Of a DNA stretch of 64,000 bases, positions 49,454 to 59,501 are shown one piece after another. The translations under genes were made by a program, and so were the position numbers. Below the pieces are notes generated by a model. That model was not told the origin of the DNA, did not search any database, and saw only the letters and a list, made by a program, of their open reading frames with translations. This DNA comes from Deuterostichococcus epilithicus (lineage: Eukaryota > Chlorophyta > Trebouxiophyceae > Prasiolales > Stichococcaceae). The stretch spans positions 1,612,009 through 1,676,008 of the forward strand of contig JAVTLE010000021.1 of the NCBI GenBank assembly GCA_033439295.1. Direction: 5' to 3'. Position 1 is the first letter of the stretch. Each line of letters starts with the position of its first letter.

Positions 49454-50053
49454 TGTGCCGACAGGAGTAGGCGTGGCAAGGGTTGGACGCATATAATTGG
49501 AGCAATGATATGCATTCTGCGCCGTGACTCGGGGTACTGAAGTGCAGCACAGACAAGAGTTTGAGAGTTGTGGCGCAGCGCCGCCACACACGAAATTGTG
49601 GTTCAGGCACAGCCACTGTCATGGCCGTCACGCTGTGTGTTCCTTCTCAGTTGCCCACGAGGCCTGCCGCTGATCACCCCAATCGCCAACTCATAGGCCC
49701 CAATGAAGCCCAACAAGTGTGAGTTTGATAATCCACCTTCCAGGCAGCTCCGGCTTGTCGGACAAGTCCCCCGCATGCATGTACCCCAACACATGGCTGG
49801 CGCTCCTGATTAGGATGTACAAAGAGGAGCAATCTTTGAAGTTTCGCGATTCAAGTGTGTCAAGATCAGGTTTTTGCCGTCCGGAAATCCAGCACGGTCA
49901 CACTTCGACCTGCTGACACGCGGGCATAATCAGCCATCCTGTCCTGTCGCCTGGTCCTTTTCACGGTTGTAGAGAGATTCAAGAGACGTGGCTGTGGTTG
50001 TCGAGGTTGGCGGGTCCAGACCCCCCGATCAACGTGAGGCGTTGCCGGTGACG
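49454..50053. other. Intergenic stretch, SDR 3' side to mysC promoter
   Basis: 0.6 kb between two plus-strand genes. It should hold the SDR 3' UTR and the mysC-like promoter and 5' UTR. In the mysC frame a GTG-initiated extension reaches back to 49988. The first in-frame ATG is 50054. Confidence 0.5.
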
Positions 50054-53000
50054 ATGGGGGCGTCCGAAGGTAGTGCAGCCGACACATTTGCAGCCGCAGA
50101 TGCCAAGCTGATCAAGAGCATCATCACGCTGGTGCCTGCCGCCAATCAGCATGTGAGTCAGTATGACGCCCTGCACTGCCATCACTTTCCAGCTTCGCCA
50201 CATTCTCTGCGCACTGTCGTCCCTTCCATGTGCTGCCAAGGCAATCTGCTGCAAGGCCGACAGCACAGACAGGCTTCTGCGAAACGAGTTCTGTCATTGT
50301 CACCAGGACGTCATCGAGGCTTTGAAGCAGGACTACCCGCAGCGCTACAAGGCAGTGGTGGGCGTTGCGCCATGCGAGGCATGGTCCGGCGCCACAAAGC
50401 TGGCCTCGCGCACCAAGGCCGTCGCCCTCTTGTGGCTCATCTACTTCGTCGCGCTGCCGCTGTCGCTGTGCGTGCTGTGCGTGCGCGCTGCGTTCACGAG
50501 GTTCTTTGGACGGCCGGCGCCAACGAACGGCGCTGGTCACAATGGGCAACAGACCAACGGACACAGATCCAGCCCACGTGGCACAGCGCTCGTCAGCGGT
50601 GAGCGCTGCTGCGCGACATGGCCTATGATCCGGACCACAGCACCATGCTTCAGGAGGCACCTGTGCCTGACCTGGTTTTGAAAGCTGTAGCGACAGTTTC
50701 CTGAAGACATCATGTCATTCTGACGCTTGTCTGTGTCCGATGCGCAGGCGGCAACAAGACCAAGGCTCTGCATGTGTGCAGACACCTGCACAACGCCGGC
50801 TGGCGCGTCGTGCTCGTCGACGGCAGCAAGTCAGCTCCCTGAGACCCCCTGGTCTGCTGCATAGCGACTTCACCAATCCGCGCCTGATACTGCCAGCTGC
50901 TGCATGCGCCTGTGCAATGCCCACCGCTATCTGGTTCTTTTCTGCAGCAGCACGGCTTCGTGGCGGCACACTGATGCCGTGGCATCCGTCTGCTCCCCGC
51001 AGGAACTGGTCGTGCTGCGCCCGCTTCTCCAACAGCGTCGCCAAGTTCTACGCGGTGCCCATCCCCAACGAGCGCCCGCTCGAGTACCTCAAGGTATGTT
51101 CGACATCTCGTCTTGTTGAACACGACGACCCATCGGACTGGCTCTCATCATCTCTGGCTTTGAATCCGCGCGTACCGTGTGTCGCGGCCCTGCCTGGACC
51201 TGCCCCAAACCAGCACACAGGACCTCTTGCAGTTCTGTGAGCGCACGATCTCGCAGTAGCGGCCACCCCTGCAGGCGATGGCGCGGATCGGGGCGCGGGA
51301 GAACGTGTCGCTGTTCGTGCCGGTGTCCATTGCGCAGTACAGCATCTATGAGGCGCTGGCCGCGGAGCTGCTGCCGCCCGGCTGCCACAACTGCACCCTG
51401 ACCGCACCAGATGTGCGCTCTTGTGCCCGTCTTGCTTGTGCCTGCTGTCCTAGGCGCATAGTTGCGACACCAGCAGAATGCCAATGCTGTACATCGCAGT
51501 CATCTTGTCGGATGGCTGGCTGCCGTTCTGAATTGTTGAAGCACGCGTGCCGGAAGGTGATCCAGTCCTGTCACCTTCACCTTCTCTGCCTGCAGGTGGC
51601 GGTCCTGAACGACAAGATCAAGTTCCAAAGGTTCTGCGACAAACACGGGCTGACGACGCCGCATGTGTTCCCCATCACCTGCAAGGACGAGCTGCGAAAG
51701 CTCAACGACAGGTGCGGTGGCTTTGAGCAGATGTCCTGTCGCTTGACCATTGGCTTCGAAGGCAACGCTGGCAATTCGAGCAGAGGTGCTCTCCTGCTGC
51801 ATGGCACCCAACTGCCGACGGGTGTGTGACCGCAGACCCTAGGCACCGCAGACCCTAGGAGCTTTTGCTATTTTAATGCCGTCAAACTCCAGGCGGCGCA
51901 AGTCAAACCGCTCCTGTATGCTGCAATGCCCAGGCCGGAGGTCTTTAAGGGGAAGCCGTACCTCCTGAAAAGCGTCCAGTACGCCGCGCTGTCGCGAGCA
52001 GACATGTTCAAGCTGCCCTGCAACCCAGAGGTGGGCAGCGCCGCCTGCTGCGAAAGCGACTCCGGCTTCTCCCAGCAGCAAAGACCTGCATGCATCCTCT
52101 GTGATTACCGGCACCTGCCCCGTGCTTGCCCCAGCGCCGCGCCGCCAGCTGCCTCGCCTTTTTACCTGCTGACTGCACGCCCTGCGCATCCGTCGCATCT
52201 GTCAGCAGTGAACTGCCCATTCCAGGCCCGCTTGATCCCTCCACCGAACCCTCTTGCTTCTCCGCGTCCGCAGAAGCTTGAGGCCTACATAGCAGACCTG
52301 GACATCTCGGACACCTCGTCGTGGCTGCTGCAGCACTTCATCAACGGCCCGGAGTATGCGTGCTACTCCATCGTGCACGACGGCAACATTGTGGCGCACT
52401 GCGACAACGAGGCCGAGCTCTCCTGCCTCAATTATGCGCACGTCGGCCTCCCCGAGGTGTGCGCCTTTTCCGTATGCTCGCGGCCTGTCCCATGCGGCCT
52501 GTCCCGTCCCTTAAGCGGCGCTGGTGCTGAGAGAACCTGCGATATGGACAGAGTCAGGTACTGGGATTCAGTTATCAAACAGCTGCCTCAGCAGGCTGCG
52601 CATACCCGGATGCACATCCAATCACCCCTGCTCATCAGGTTTTGTGTGTGTGCTCGCAGATCCTGAAGTGGGTGCAGAAGTGCTGCACGGCGCACCCCAT
52701 GTCAGGCCAGCTGTGCTTCGACTTTATGCTGGACCGCGCCGAAGGCGTCCTCTACTGCATCGAGTGTGAGTCCTTTCTGCCTGCTCCCCCTTCTGTACAG
52801 CCATGCATCCTGCAGTCTACGGCGTCCTCTACCGCACCGTGACCGAGCAGCGCTTGCTCACCGTACTCGAGCTGCTGCTTGTCCCGCTGCTGCTAGCGGC
52901 CACTGCCTTAAATTGCTGCTTCTACCGCCACCCCATCCCCTCACTGGAAACTCCTTCTCGCCAGCGCCCAGGGTGCCATGCATGGCGACACAGAAGGTGC

Positions 53001-53983
53001 AGCTCCGCAATCGCACAGTGAGTGCCCGCCGCCATGCAAAAAAGTACATGCAAAAGGCATGCTGTCGAACCGCTGAGCTGTACCCTTGTTCATCAACTCT
53101 CGCCCATTTGCCGCAGGCAACCCACGGACCAGCACCAACATCCTGGCGTTCCAGGGCGACCAGCGCCTGCCAGTGGCCTTGTTCAACCCGCAGGCAGTGG
53201 TGGACAGTTGCGCCGCGCCGCTGGAGCCGCTGCCGACCAGCCGGCCCACCTATTGGCTCTTCAACGAGCTGGGCAGCTTCCTGTTCGGAGACCTGCCTGC
53301 GGTGCGCGTCCAGCAGCATGTGCAGATGTAGGCAAAGGACGGTGCATGAGTGCACTTACCTGCAGCCCCGACGAAGCGGTGGGCGCGCATCTCTGTCCAA
53401 GCTGCCACTGTGCCGACGCGGCTCTGTATCACACCCTGGGCCAGTCGATGCAGCCTTCTGAAGCCTCGGGAGGACAGGGGGTGCACACTAAATCCCTGTT
53501 TCAGAGCTTCTGCCCCTCGGCCGGCAGGGAGTTGCTGTGACACCAGCTCTGCTGACTGACCCATGCCTGACGCGCCACAGGTGCGTGGCCCATTGCAGCT
53601 CATCAGCGGCCTGAAGACACGCCTGCACACGCTGCTCAGCGGCACAGACGCAGTCGCAGACGTGGGCGACTACGGACCCTTCTTCGCTCTGCACTTCCTG
53701 CAGATTCCCGTGCAGCTCGCTCGTATCATCGCCAGCGGCAAGCCGTGGATCAAGATCGACCTCTGCAGGCGTGCCCCAACTCCTTTTCACACAATGCTTG
53801 ACTTCCAGTCGTTTTCGATTGCATCGGTGCACCACGCCGGTGCTCCTGTGTGCCTCGGCCCCCAAGCAGGTAGCATTCATGTGAACCTATGTGGGCGCGC
53901 TCTCGCTGTGCGACTTTCAGATCTGACGCATCGCTGTGTGGCTTCTCTGCAGCGGCAAGGTCGTTGAGCTGGGTGGCGACTGA
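50054..53983 (+). CDS. mysC: MysC-like ATP-grasp ligase (mycosporine biosynthesis)
   Basis: In cyanobacteria MysC uses ATP to couple an amino acid (glycine) to 4-deoxygadusol, giving mycosporine-glycine. Twelve exons in phase: 50054-50152, 50307-50598, 50748-50829, 51003-51093, 51275-51412, 51596-51711, 51934-52030, 52274-52456, 52660-52765, 53117-53301, 53581-53768 and 53953-53983, about 535 aa. A hydrophobic helix at residues 71-92 (ALLWLIYFVALPLSLCVLCV) matches the membrane segment found ahead of the ATP-grasp fold in bacterial MysC. Next come the fold start GGNKTKALHVCRHL and KPYLLKSVQY (ATP-binding Lys). LLQHFINGPEYACYS and IECNPRTST (metal-binding Glu/Asn) follow. The C-terminus PWIKIDLCSGKVVELGGD keeps the characteristic VELGGD end of MysC. 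The intron after 53768 has a GC donor. The N-terminus before the helix is longer than in bacteria. The amino acid substrate may differ from glycine. Confidence 0.9.
51829..51859 (+). repeat. 15-bp direct repeat in mysC intron 6
   Basis: ACCGCAGACCCTAGG occurs at 51829-51843 and again at 51845-51859, one base apart, inside the intron between exons 6 and 7. Confidence 0.95.
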
Positions 53984-54506
53984 GATGAGATGGTAGCTGG
54001 GCACCAATCCTGAAAAGTTGACTGGTCAACATCGACGATGAGTATCAATCGTGCCGTCGTCCATGTGCGGGACCTAGACAAGCTTAGTTGTTGACATGCT
54101 ATTTTGCAGTGTAAAAGATAGGCTGAGCACCAGACAAACAGGTTCTGAGCAAACGCATTTGCAGATTGCAGCAAGATGGTTGTATGTGGCTGCCAGGATC
54201 CTCAATATGCACGAATATCACCAGCGCAAGCGCAGTATTCCTTTCAACAACTTTTGTACTGCTGCAGCAGTATGTGTTTGACACCTTTTCGAACTGTCGA
54301 AGGATCCACAATGAAGTCATGTCATGTCCAATAGCCTGTCTAACACCCCAGCCTGGGCAAAGCTCGTTTATGCACGGGTAGACTGCTGACAATGATCAGC
54401 GGCGGCAATAATGATTGCGCGAAAATCCATCTCAGACCTCCGATCTGCCTCTGCCAAACTATCTACGACAACCTTGACTATTGTCGCCTGTTGCGTGTCG
54501 ATATCC
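53984..54506. other. Convergent intergenic region, mysC to the MysB-SDR gene
   Basis: 0.52 kb between two 3' ends facing each other. A TGTAA at 54110-54114, 127 bases past the mysC stop, is the likely poly(A) signal for the plus-strand gene. Nothing coding was recognised. Confidence 0.5.
54110..54114 (+). terminator. TGTAA poly(A) signal of mysC
   Basis: The chlorophyte polyadenylation motif TGTAA lies 127 bases after the mysC stop codon on the coding strand. Confidence 0.45.
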
Positions 54507-57500
54507 TCACCACAAGCTTTGGCCACCCTCCAGGACCAGGTTGTGGCCCACCTGTATACAAGAACACCGTCATGAATGACAATCATTCAGGGACACAGGT
54601 ACCGTCAGCCGCAAATTCTACATGGCATCGCAGCCATCCCAGAGATGTCAACTGACACCGGCACGCATTGATCAAATGCCACGTCGACGCACTCACCATG
54701 TAATCCGATGCCGGAGACGCCATGAACACAATGGCCGTCTGCAGGTCAGTGACCTCTGCCAGGCTGTGTGTGGGGATCTGGTGGTCAACCCACTCGGACA
54801 CCAACGGCTGCAAGTCCTTTGACTTCTGCACAAACCCATAGGAGAGCAGTTTTGGAAACGGTTATCAATGAGGGAGGGCATGAAACGGCAAACATGCGCC
54901 AAGCATGTGCAAAGTGCAGGGTTTGTAGGCATGTTGAGGTGCAGAGCGCATGATCAAGCACCGTGCCTGGATGAGCTCGGTGTTCACGATACCAGGCGAG
55001 ATGCAGTTGACGCGCACGCCGCGGTCAGCCCACTCGCACCCCAACGTCTGCGTCATCTTGACGACTGCTGACTTTGAGGCGTTGTATGCTATCTGCGGAA
55101 CGACGACCGCCTTACTCAGCAGCTCCGAATGCAAAAGAAACACGGCCCCATCGCATGGTTGAAATGTTGGCACAGACATCGTGAGGTGAGAAGCTGCCTG
55201 CACATGGCGCACCTGCTTCTGCGGGTGCGGCACCAGCAGGCTGGCCATGCTGGCTGTGTTGATGATCTTCCCCCGGCCTGCAGCAGCAATGTTAGGACTT
55301 TCAGAACATGCTGTGCTGCCCTGGCGAGCCTGCAGCGACGACGATGTTTAGAGGTGATGCAGCCACAGTGATTACAGCACGCACCCTGCTGCAGCATGTG
55401 GCGGCCCTCCGCCTGGCAGCACAGGAACACAGCACGCGTGTTCAGGTTGAAGGTCAGGTCCCAGTCCTCTTCGGAGCACTCCTCTGCGGCATGGTTGCGG
55501 TTCACGCCTGCATTGTTAACGGCGATGTCCAGGCCACCCAGCTGCTCCACAACCTGCGCCACCATGCTGTGGGCACCAGGGGACGTGACCTTTAGGGCGC
55601 CCGCTCAATTCACCACTGGGAAGACACGACATTCGAGGACGAGCTCACCCCACCATCTGCTGCACATGCTACGGGCACATATGACGGGCTGGGTCAGCGC
55701 TTCTGATGCAGGGTCCCATTGCTGGTTCGCTGTCACATTGAAAGACGATCTATCAGGAGGCGGCACATGAAGTTGCAGGCCAGAGGCCCAGGGCACCCTG
55801 TCCGTACGGCACCTTGGTTGCAGGCGAGCAGAGGGTGTGGATGTTTGTCATATTGGATGTTTGTCATTTGAAAAGGAAACACGGCTGGACAGCGCACCTG
55901 TTGCAGGCGTCTGCCTTGGTGATGTCTGCTGTCACCGCGATGGAGCGGATGCCCTTGGCGGCCAGTTCATCACGGACTGCCTCTGCCTTGGGGCCGTTGA
56001 CGTCGACCACCGCAACTGCCGCGCCCGCTTCGCCCAGGGCATGCGCAAATGCGCGCCCAATGCCCTGGCCGGCGCCTGTGGGTTTGATGTGGGTGCACGG
56101 TCAGCTGCAGTGCATGAACCGTGCCAGCCTCCTAACTTTGCCCCTGCGCTCCAAAGGTGCTCAAGCCAGGCACAGGCGGTGGCAGAGCCGCTGCAGAGAA
56201 GCCAGCACCTGTGATCAGGGCTGTCTGGCCATTCAGCTTGAAGCGCTGCAGGATGTTGTTTTGCGCCAGTCCTGTGTTGACGTCGTCTCCATCTGCCACC
56301 TGCCTGCACGCCACCAGGACCCTGGTCTCTGCTAGTGCATCAGCGTTTGGGCCTTCTTGGCGGACAGCCTGCCGCATCATGACAAGCTGAATATGTGGAC
56401 AGCATCTCGCAGCATAGAGAGAGTACCGACTCAATATGTACCGACTAAGTGTACCGACTCAAAAGGATCATCCTGGCAAAGGGAAGGTCAGAGCCGCACT
56501 TGCGCATGATGATGCTGACGCCGTCGCGGAAGGGCGTGCCAATGACCTCCACTCTGTCGTCATTTCTGATGGCCTCATTGAACTCACGGATGGCCGTGCC
56601 CAGCTCGTCATCCTTGTCAGTATATGGCCGGCCCTGGGGAGGTGGGGCCACACCTGTCAGCCTCTCCTCGCCAGGCTGCAAACTTCGCTTGGCAAAACTT
56701 CGATTATCAAAAACATGTGTGCGCAAGGCAGGTGCGTCTGGATGCCGCACTTGCAGCACAGCAGGAGCAGTACCTTCATCAGGGTGTTGTCCGCCACGAT
56801 GGCGCCGCCCGGCACGATAAGGTTGTTGTCCATCAGCTGCATCAGAATGAACAAGATGCAGCCTCAGCGTCGGCGTGAAACTCGCTTCACGCTTCCTAGC
56901 GGTGACGTACATCACTGCACGATCGCAGGGAGACAGCAGATACAGTAGGAAAAATGCCTGGTTGTAATAGCCGAGGTAGCCGCCCTTGTCGGCGTCAAGG
57001 AACGCCAGGTCGAAGCGCACGCCCTTCTTTGCTAGCGTCTTGATGCCCTCGTCTGCTGAGCCCACCACCACTGTCACCTGAGTTGAGACAAACATGTCTT
57101 GTCTGAGCACCATCTTGACAATCCAACCGGTATGCCACAACTTACTGCTGCATCGCTGGCACATTTTGTGAGCCGCAAAGGTAGCTCGAGCATTGGCAGC
57201 TCTGAAATATGGAGTCAAACAGGCCAAGCACGTGCTATGGAGTTCCCACAAGGCAAACTGCACCTTCTTGTCGACGCCCGCCTTCTTGAAGTAGGGCTCC
57301 GAGAAATCCTTCATGTACTGCTCGATCTCGAGCGCATACACCTGGTGCTCACACCAATCGAGAAGTGAGCCTCGCAGCCCTCTGAGCCGATGTCATACAG
57401 TTTCCGCAGATCGCAGAGAGCAGAGTCACAATCCTGCCTGTGTATATGGCGCTGACGCATGTTGTTGCAACGTCAAAATCTCAGGCCGTGCACTGGAGAC

Positions 57501-58262
57501 CACCCGTGCAGTCAGACAGGCAGGGCATGTCTTGCCTGGCCATCGTCGGGAATACACTGCGCCACCGCCAGCGTGGTGGTGCCAGTGAACATGCCAACCT
57601 CCAGCACCGTCTTGGCGCCTGTCAGCCGGCAGAGGGTGGCGATGAAACGGCCCTCGAGCGCGCCCGCACAGCACTCGCTCTTCTGGAGGAACAGGGTCTT
57701 GCCCTGCAATTGCACTGTAACAGTCAGCTGGACCGTACAGCAGCTAGGCTGCTGCACGTAGAGATGCAAAGGTGTCGGACAACAGGTCGATGGCAGCGCG
57801 CAGAAATCAGGAGCACGTGGCGCAGTAGATTGCAGGAGCACCTGCTCGTGGGCCTCCCGCCAACCATGCGACAGCGATGCGCTGATCAGGTCCTGGCAGA
57901 CCTGCGGCCGTTCGGGAACCACCCACCTCAGGGACCTCCGTGCCAGCCGCACCACAGGCTGCTGATGTCAGCTGCGTCCGTCAAGAAGAGAACTGCCAAC
58001 CACAACCAAAGGGTTTGATTGCTTCAGACCCAGCGCTGCTGCCGCTCACCTGTGACGGCGGCGTCGAGATCTGATCGAGGTATGGGTCAAGGCCTGCCAC
58101 GAGGGCGTGCGCCTGCTCCACCAGCTGCTTGACGGCCGCGGGGTCATGCTGCTGCAACGCCTTGCCCAAAAGCGCCGTCAGCACCTCCACTGGCGTGTCA
58201 GGCTGACCGGCAGCATTGACATCGCCATTGGCATGCGGCCCGAAGCCGTTGGCGGCCACCAT
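54507..58262 (-). CDS. Fused MysB-like O-methyltransferase and short-chain dehydrogenase (MT-Ox type)
   Basis: One gene of 13 exons, about 531 aa. Methyltransferase exons: 58262-58050, 57703-57536, 57341-57264, 57077-56958, 56836-56774 and 56633-56500. Dehydrogenase exons: 56303-56209, 56075-55898, 55566-55385, 55277-55213, 55092-54967, 54825-54697 and 54551-54507. The first half matches cyanobacterial Mys[14 protein letters not shown] near the start, the SAM site [12 protein letters not shown] (104-115), DADK (181-184), VADNTLMK and [11 protein letters not shown]. The second half is a classical [12 protein letters not shown] (289-297), NNAG, and YNASK with catalytic Tyr435 and Lys439, ending [10 protein letters not shown]. 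The phase of the donor after 56500 and the acceptor before 56303 agree, giving MRK joined to QVADGDD. Read as two genes, the MysB stop (56445) and the next ATG (56434) would be only 10 bases apart, which leaves no room for a nuclear promoter and 3' UTR. Three introns have GC donors (after 57536, 56958, 54967). Confidence 0.82.
56423..56459. repeat. Three copies of GTACCGACT in the fusion intron
   Basis: GTACCGACT is found at 56423-56431, 56438-56446 and 56451-56459 on the plus strand, about 13-15 bases apart. They sit within the 196-nt intron that joins the methyltransferase to the dehydrogenase, near its donor. The read-through stop of the methyltransferase (56445-56447) falls in the middle copy. 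Confidence 0.9.
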
Positions 58263-59501
58263 GAAAAGCAGTGCTTGGAGTCTCGTGGTCGGCGCCCGAT
58301 TGAGCTGCAGGTGACATGTTCGCAGTTCGAAGTTCGAGCAAACATCACTTCGATTTAATCCCAGGATATTGATGTGTACGAAATTGCTACCAGTTGAAAA
58401 TGACACTGCAGCTCAAAGACTTGCTCGTTGAACAGTGAAGGAGTGCGCACGGCACTTGCGATGTCATTTTCTGCTTCACATTCATGACTGAGGAGGCTGT
58501 CCGAGGCTGTCAACACCAAATGACTCACCTGCACCTGCCCACTTGAAGTACAACGGCACACCTGCGGACGGGAGGATCTGACCGACTCAAGGACCCCGAC
58601 CCCAGAGCCTCGCCAAGATGCCTACTTTCAATGAAGCTTGACAAAGTTGCGATCCAGACTCGGGCGATCCGAAAAGGCTGGGAATGGCGTGGCCGTTTCC
58701 TCGAGCGGCACGTGTGTGCAAGCTCCCGCTCAGAGCAGATTCCCCTCCATCTCTCTTTTTCCCCTGACCCCGCCGAGAAGTTGCGACTTGTGCTTGCTGG
58801 AGATTCGTTTCGCTGTCAGCAGCGAGGTCAGTCCGTTTCACCCCACTCTCCAGCATAAGGCTCACATTGGATTGAAGCGCAACCAGGTGTGTGTCCAATC
58901 GGTCAGCCACCGGTCGGAACTGTGTCTACCTGTTTCGATAGATCGTCCACGTCATCTTGGTCACGCAGCGACTTCTCCCACTTACAGTCGCACAAGCGGT
59001 TGCGGATCGGTGTATCTGGCGCGATGGCGGCTCGTCACGCTCTGGGGGTACGAATCCATGCCGGGACGACCAGGGATGTGGCGCCACTGGCCCAGAGGCC
59101 GCATGGCGCTGCGATGCCTGCAAGCAGGTGCGGCATTAATTTCGCAATGTTGGCAGTTGCGATCACACGCGTCTTTGCCTCCATTGACTGCTCCACAATC
59201 GTGCAGCAGCCGCCGCGCCGGCCTCGCGCGTGTCGCCTGCGGGCGCGCTCGACGTGGCCACCTTTTTTGACCGGGGGCATGCCCTCGGTGCAACAGGCCG
59301 CCCCAACACTGCTCGCAGCAGGGTGTTGCATGGTTATTCAGTTCCAGACGGTCCTGTCCTGCAGCTCGCCGCGATCCTGCACACGTCCACGAGGCTAGCC
59401 CTGTGATCGACGACGTTGGCTGTACACACACATCGATACGTGTGTCCCGTTGCAGGGCGCCTGGTCCGGCTGGACACCACGGTATCGGCAGCTCCGCAAT
59501 C
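58263..59501. promoter_or_regulatory. Divergent promoter region of the MysB-SDR and cyclase genes
   Basis: The two core pathway genes start at 58262 (minus) and 59502 (plus), 1.24 kb apart, the widest divergent gap in the window. It should hold both promoters and 5' UTRs. A possible short 5' exon of the cyclase (ATG at about 59023 followed by a GGGGTACG donor) was considered, but its phase does not fit. The region has no recognisable protein motif on either strand. Confidence 0.55.

Noticed and set aside
56434-56445. Two separate tail-to-head genes, MysB-like and SDR, with 10 bases between stop and start
   Set aside because: Too little space for nuclear gene ends, and a canonical intron with matching phase joins them. 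Kept as one gene, with the two-gene reading noted as the test.
58638-59270. 210-codon open frame in the divergent promoter region
   Set aside because: Sequence has no family motifs, many rare-looking residues and no phase-compatible link to the cyclase; more likely promoter or 5' UTR.
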